Position numbers and translations under genes: made by a program | The notes under the pieces: generated by a model | Seen by the model: only the letters and a program-made list of their open reading frames with translations | The model's database searches: none | What the model was told of the DNA's origin: nothing | Assembly: GCA_025363495.1 (NCBI GenBank) | Contig: JANYDR010000305.1 | Location: forward strand, 1 to 8,037 | DNA length: 8,037 nucleotides | Source: Cyclobacteriaceae bacterium | Lineage (GTDB): Bacteria; Bacteroidota; Bacteroidia; Cytophagales; Cyclobacteriaceae | Reading direction: 5' to 3' | Shown: one piece after another, positions 5,184-8,037 of the stretch | How the letters are laid out: each line of letters opens with the position of its first letter | How positions within the stretch are numbered: the stretch's first letter is position 1

Positions 5184-6629
5184 ATGCAGAAAATATTAAA
5201 CTATATCGACGGGTCCCTGATTGCTCCAACGTCCAATCAATACTTGGACAACTACAATCCCGCCGAAGGAAAAATTTATAGTTTGATCCCGGACTCAGAT
5301 GCAACTGATGTATCAAAAGCAGTAGATGCTGCAAAAGCTGCGTTTCTGGAATGGTCAACAATGCCTGTTGAAAAGCGCTCTGCGATTCTTTTGAAGATAG
5401 CGGATCTCATCGATCGTGATTTCGAAAAGCTTGCGCTGGCGGAAAGTATTGATAATGGAAAACCAGTTAGTCAGGCGAAGTCATTGGATATACCACGTGC
5501 CGCTGCGAATATCAGGTTCTACGCCACAGGAGCGATGCATGCTGCGAGTGAGGCTCACATTACTGGCGTTGAAGCTGTGAATTATACATTGAGAACTCCC
5601 ATCGGCGTTGCTGGTTGTATCTCACCATGGAACCTGCCATTGTATTTATTTACATGGAAAATTGCTCCAGCATTGGCAGCAGGTTGTACAGTAGTTGCCA
5701 AGCCTTCGGAGATTACACCAATGACAGCTTTTTTATTAACACAACTTTGTGAAGAAGCTGGATTACCAAAGGGCGTTTTAAATGTGGTGCACGGACTCGG
5801 TCCAAAAGTAGGACAGGCGATCATTGAGCATCCGGATATTATTGCTATTTCGTTTACAGGTGGAACAGTGACCGGAAAAAAGATCGCTGCTACTGCGGCA
5901 CCAATGCTAAAAAAACTTTCGTTGGAGCTGGGTGGAAAAAACCCTAATATAATTTTTGCCGACTGTGATTTTGAATTGACACTCAGCACTACGATCAGTT
6001 CTTCTTTTTCAAATCAGGGAGAGATTTGTTTATGTGGCTCACGGATTTTTGTTGAACGAAGTTTGTTTGACCAATTTACCGAAGAGTTTGTGAAGCGTAC
6101 AAAAGCATTGGCTATTGGCGATCCATTAGAGCCTTCGACGAGAATTGGGGCGTTGGTATCGGAGGGGCACATGAAGAAAGTGCTTTCGTACATTAAACTT
6201 GCCAAACAAGAGGGAGGCAAAATTCTCACTGGAGGAAAACAGGTGGCAGTCAGTGGTCGCTGTGCTGGTGGTTATTTTGTTGAACCAACTGTAATTGTCG
6301 GATTGAATCATGATTGCCGAACAAACCAGGAAGAGATATTTGGTCCGGTTGTAACGATTCAGCCATTTGATACAGAGGAAGAAGTACTGGGTTATGCAAA
6401 CAGTACTACCTATGGGTTATCGGCTACCATCTGGACGGAGAATCTGAAAAGAGCACATCGCATTTCTGCCGGAGTTAAAAGCGGAATTATTTGGGTGAAC
6501 TGCTGGTTGTTCCGTGATCTGCGCACACCCTTTGGAGGGATGAAACAATCTGGAATTGGGAGAGAAGGTGGATGGGATGCGTTGAAGTTTTTTACGGAGA
6601 CGAAGAATGTGTGTATAAAATTGTCCTGA
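5184..6629 (+). CDS. 2-aminomuconate semialdehyde dehydrogenase type ALDH
   Basis: NAD-dependent aldehyde dehydrogenase, 481 residues, full length for the family. It should oxidise 2-aminomuconate 6-semialdehyde to 2-aminomuconate, the step after decarboxylation of the HAAO product. Seen: ISPWNLP with oxyanion-hole N150, cofactor lysine K173 in AKPSE, FTGGTVTG at 224-231, the general base E248 in LELGGK, the nucleophile C282 in NQGEICLC, and EEIFGPVV at 383-390. Substrate-subgroup marks are R111 (NIRFYAT) and VNCWLFRDLRTPFGG with R444 and R447, shared with human ALDH8A1 and with bacterial 2-aminomuconate and 2-hydroxymuconate semialdehyde dehydrogenases (DmpC/XylG type). The motif alone does not separate amino- from hydroxymuconate enzymes; the HAAO, KynU and KMO genes nearby favour the amino substrate. 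The start is the only ATG that keeps the N-terminal YIDGS segment. Confidence 0.93.
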   Translation: MQKILNYIDGSLIAPTSNQYLDNYNPAEGKIYSLIPDSDATDVSKAVDAAKAAFLEWSTMPVEKRSAILLKIADLIDRDFEKLALAESIDNGKPVSQAKSLDIPRAAANIRFYATGAMHAASEAHITGVEAVNYTLRTPIGVAGCISPWNLPLYLFTWKIAPALAAGCTVVAKPSEITPMTAFLLTQLCEEAGLPKGVLNVVHGLGPKVGQAIIEHPDIIAISFTGGTVTGKKIAATAAPMLKKLSLELGGKNPNIIFADCDFELTLSTTISSSFSNQGEICLCGSRIFVERSLFDQFTEEFVKRTKALAIGDPLEPSTRIGALVSEGHMKKVLSYIKLAKQEGGKILTGGKQVAVSGRCAGGYFVEPTVIVGLNHDCRTNQEEIFGPVVTIQPFDTEEEVLGYANSTTYGLSATIWTENLKRAHRISAGVKSGIIWVNCWLFRDLRTPFGGMKQSGIGREGGWDALKFFTETKNVCIKLS

Positions 6630-6646
6630 CTTATACTGATGATTGA

Positions 6647-6681
6647 TAGGTATTGGGGATTAGGCACTAGGTATTAGGACA
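6647..6681. repeat. Five 7-bp tandem units, TAGGYAY, inverted relative to the next array
   Basis: Contiguous units TAGGTAT, TGGGGAT, TAGGCAC, TAGGTAT and TAGGACA begin 18 bp after the ALDH stop codon. They are the reverse complement of the ATRCCTA family at 6723-6764. TAGGTATTAGG at 6668-6678 has perfect 11-bp complements at 6747-6757 and 6754-6764. Extended to 6661-6678 against 6747-6764, 16 of 18 positions match, so the transcript of this gap could form a long stem with a loop of about 68 nt. Confidence 0.75.
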
Positions 6682-6722
6682 CATCCTAAATGACGAACCC
6701 AATATTTATTCGAAAGCGCCCA

Positions 6723-6764
6723 ATGCCTAATGCCTAATGTCTAATACCTAATACCTAATACCTA
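6723..6764. repeat. Six 7-bp tandem units, ATRCCTA, before pnuC
   Basis: Six contiguous heptamers: ATGCCTA twice, ATGTCTA, then ATACCTA three times. The array ends 9 nt before the pnuC start codon, with ATATAAAGA between and no Shine-Dalgarno sequence. The same unit occurs three times after kynU (1274-1294). With its inverted partner at 6647-6681 and a 41-bp plain spacer it fills nearly all of the 144-bp gap between ALDH and pnuC. No clear promoter was seen, so a pnuC promoter would have to lie within or between the arrays. Confidence 0.85.
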
Positions 6765-6773
6765 ATATAAAGA

Positions 6774-7433
6774 ATGCAATCCTTCTTCGACATCACCAAT
6801 ATTTTCTTCGAAGCCCTCGGCTACCCGATGAGCTATCTCGAGTTTGTTGGTGTGATCACTGGTGGAGTTGCTGTGTGGCTTTCCGCAAAAGGTAATGTAT
6901 GGAGCTGGCCAATGGGTATTATTAATGTAACCCTCATCTTCTTTTTGGTATTTCAGGTCCAATTGTATCCCGACATGTTTCTGCAAATCTTCTTTTTCGT
7001 CACCAATATTATTGGTTGGTGGCGTTGGACACATCCTCAGGCAGGAGAGGAGGACCGGAAGAAAGAATTGAGGGTAAGCTGGATGCCAGTTAAATCCTTA
7101 ATTGTTTTTTCTGGATTGACTGTTTTGTCAACTTTTGCATTTGGGACTTTTGCTAAAAATCTTCATGAACTGTTTCCAAAAGTATTTTCACTGCCAAGTG
7201 CCTATCCTTATTGGGATTCATTTGTGGCGGTTATAAGCATTGTGGCTACGTATTTAATGATTCAGAAAAAAGTTGAATGCTGGGTTGCCTGGATTCTCGC
7301 AGATGTCATTGCTACTTATTTATATTTTACTAAAGGCATTTTATTTTTGAGTGTGGAATATTTTGCTTTTTGTTTGATTGCAGCATTCGGTTTCTGGAAA
7401 TGGCGGGAAGATTCTAAACTCATTGCTGCGTGA
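6774..7433 (+). CDS. pnuC: PnuC-family nicotinamide riboside transporter
   Basis: Inner-membrane transporter of 219 residues with several hydrophobic helices separated by short loops (about 22-37, 47-63, 67-83, 107-127, 150-163, 168-186 and 190-209), as expected for the seven-helix PnuC fold. Family marks seen: VWSWPMGIIN at 42-51, LQIFFFVTNIIGWWRW at 70-85, YWDSF with D148, and WVAWILADV at 170-178. PnuC proteins pass uncharged vitamin forms by facilitated diffusion, with trapping by a kinase inside the cell. The GTG of the next gene, nadR, overlaps the pnuC stop by 4 nt; because NadR carries ribosylnicotinamide kinase, nicotinamide riboside is the likely substrate rather than thiamine (the PnuT relatives). 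The ATG lies 9 nt after the heptamer array. Confidence 0.93.
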   Translation: MQSFFDITNIFFEALGYPMSYLEFVGVITGGVAVWLSAKGNVWSWPMGIINVTLIFFLVFQVQLYPDMFLQIFFFVTNIIGWWRWTHPQAGEEDRKKELRVSWMPVKSLIVFSGLTVLSTFAFGTFAKNLHELFPKVFSLPSAYPYWDSFVAVISIVATYLMIQKKVECWVAWILADVIATYLYFTKGILFLSVEYFAFCLIAAFGFWKWREDSKLIAA

Positions 7434-8037
7434 AGCGAGGTTTGGTCATTGGTAAATTTATGCCCCTGCACAAAGGACACTGTGCATTGATTCGTTTTGC
7501 TGCCGCGCAATGTGACGAGCTGATTGTTTCAATTACTTACAAGCTGGCGGATCCTATCCCTGGACCTTTGCGCTTTGAGTGGATAAAAGAAGAGTTTCAG
7601 GACGAGCTTTCCATTAAACCTGAAATGTCATTCGATGATTTTGATGATGAGTCGCTTCCGCTTTCAGAAAGGATGCCGTACTGGTCCAAATTTCTGAAAA
7701 AACGATTTCCAAAGATTGATGGTGTATTTAGTTCGGAAGGTTATGGTGCTGACCTCGCTAAGGAGCTTGGTGTGGCGCAAGTTTCGTTTGATCCTGGACG
7801 TAAAAAATTTCCAGTCTCAGGCACGATGATCCGGGAGAAACCTTTTCGTTATTGGGATTTCATATCTACGCCTGCCAGATCTTATTTTGTAAAAAAGATT
7901 TGTTTCTATGGTCCCGAGAGTACTGGCAAGTCGACGATGGCGAAATACTTTGCTGAAAAATATCAGACAGAATTTGTTCCGGAAGTTTCAAGAGAAATTA
8001 TTAATACGAATGATTTTACTGTGAATGACATCATTCG
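7430..8037 (+). CDS. nadR: NadR: NMN adenylyltransferase / ribosylnicotinamide kinase, 3' end cut by window edge
   Basis: Bifunctional NAD-salvage enzyme: the kinase makes NMN from nicotinamide riboside and the adenylyltransferase makes NAD from NMN. 202 complete codons are visible. The N-terminal nucleotidyltransferase domain has GKFMPLHKGH, with the HxGH motif at 14-17, and VSGTMIR at 129-135 (the ISTxxR-type motif). The kinase domain opens with the Walker A loop GPESTGKST at 161-169. The start is a GTG at 7430 that shares GTGA with the pnuC stop; the first ATG (7460) would remove the strand leading into HxGH and is rejected. No helix-turn-helix precedes the catalytic domain, so unlike the enterobacterial NadR this is an enzyme only, as in Haemophilus. 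About 140-150 residues of kinase domain should lie beyond the window. Confidence 0.95.
   Translation, partial: MKRGLVIGKFMPLHKGHCALIRFAAAQCDELIVSITYKLADPIPGPLRFEWIKEEFQDELSIKPEMSFDDFDDESLPLSERMPYWSKFLKKRFPKIDGVFSSEGYGADLAKELGVAQVSFDPGRKKFPVSGTMIREKPFRYWDFISTPARSYFVKKICFYGPESTGKSTMAKYFAEKYQTEFVPEVSREIINTNDFTVNDII

Noticed and set aside
5582..5989. 135-residue open frame on the minus strand
   Set aside because: It lies wholly inside the ALDH gene opposite conserved motifs and shows no domain pattern of its own; it is a shadow of the coding strand.
6647..6764. CRISPR-like or telomere-like repeat array
   Set aside because: The units are 7 bp and contiguous with no spacers, and no cas gene is near. 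Similarity to telomeric CCTAA repeats is superficial; the array lies between two ordinary bacterial genes.
6630..6773. NAD-sensing riboswitch in front of pnuC
   Set aside because: A riboswitch was considered because of the gene downstream, but the leader is almost entirely heptamer arrays and I see no known NAD+ riboswitch core. A covariance-model search would settle it.

Overview
The window looks like chromosomal DNA of a Bacteroidota bacterium, probably of the Cytophagales type. This is inferred from gene families, the lack of Shine-Dalgarno sequences, a TAnnTTTG-like promoter box and AT-rich intergenic gaps full of short degenerate tandem repeats. No species can be named from the sequence alone. 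The window carries a kynurenine (tryptophan) degradation locus arranged as two divergent units, followed by an NAD-precursor salvage pair.

Leftward unit (minus strand, 3944 down to 1, leaving the window on the left). In transcription order it holds a small zinc-ribbon protein, 3-hydroxyanthranilate 3,4-dioxygenase (nbaC/HAAO), a DinB-fold putative metalloprotein, kynureninase (kynU) and kynurenine 3-monooxygenase (kmo, 3' end cut off). The three known enzymes make a continuous route: kynurenine to 3-hydroxykynurenine to 3-hydroxyanthranilate to 2-amino-3-carboxymuconate semialdehyde (ACMS). They are encoded in the reverse of reaction order. HAAO, DinB and kynU are packed end to end (2 nt, then 8 nt or a 4-nt overlap), so the unknown DinB protein sits inside the enzymatic core.

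Rightward unit (plus strand, 4005 to 6629). It holds a short-chain dehydrogenase-like protein without the usual Tyr/Lys catalytic pair, a small AT-rich putative lipoprotein, and an aldehyde dehydrogenase of the 2-aminomuconate-semialdehyde dehydrogenase type. The last enzyme acts after ACMS decarboxylation, so the locus is built at least partly for catabolism. ACMS decarboxylase, 2-aminomuconate deaminase, tryptophan 2,3-dioxygenase and kynurenine formamidase are not in the window.

Salvage pair (6774 to the right edge). pnuC (nicotinamide riboside transporter family) overlaps by 4 nt a GTG-started nadR (NMN adenylyltransferase plus ribosylnicotinamide kinase, cut by the edge). ACMS is also the precursor of quinolinate and hence NAD, so the window joins tryptophan breakdown and NAD salvage.

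Intergenic structure. Most gaps of any length carry a 7- or 8-bp degenerate tandem repeat that ends 6-9 nt before a start codon: GTTAAYY before kmo, ATTTGARR before HAAO and ATRCCTA before pnuC. An AATGAAR-type array overlaps the start of the lipoprotein gene. The pnuC leader also has an oppositely oriented copy of its array that could fold into a long hairpin, and a compact hairpin lies between kynU and kmo. No RNA genes, insertion sequences, CRISPR arrays or origins were seen.
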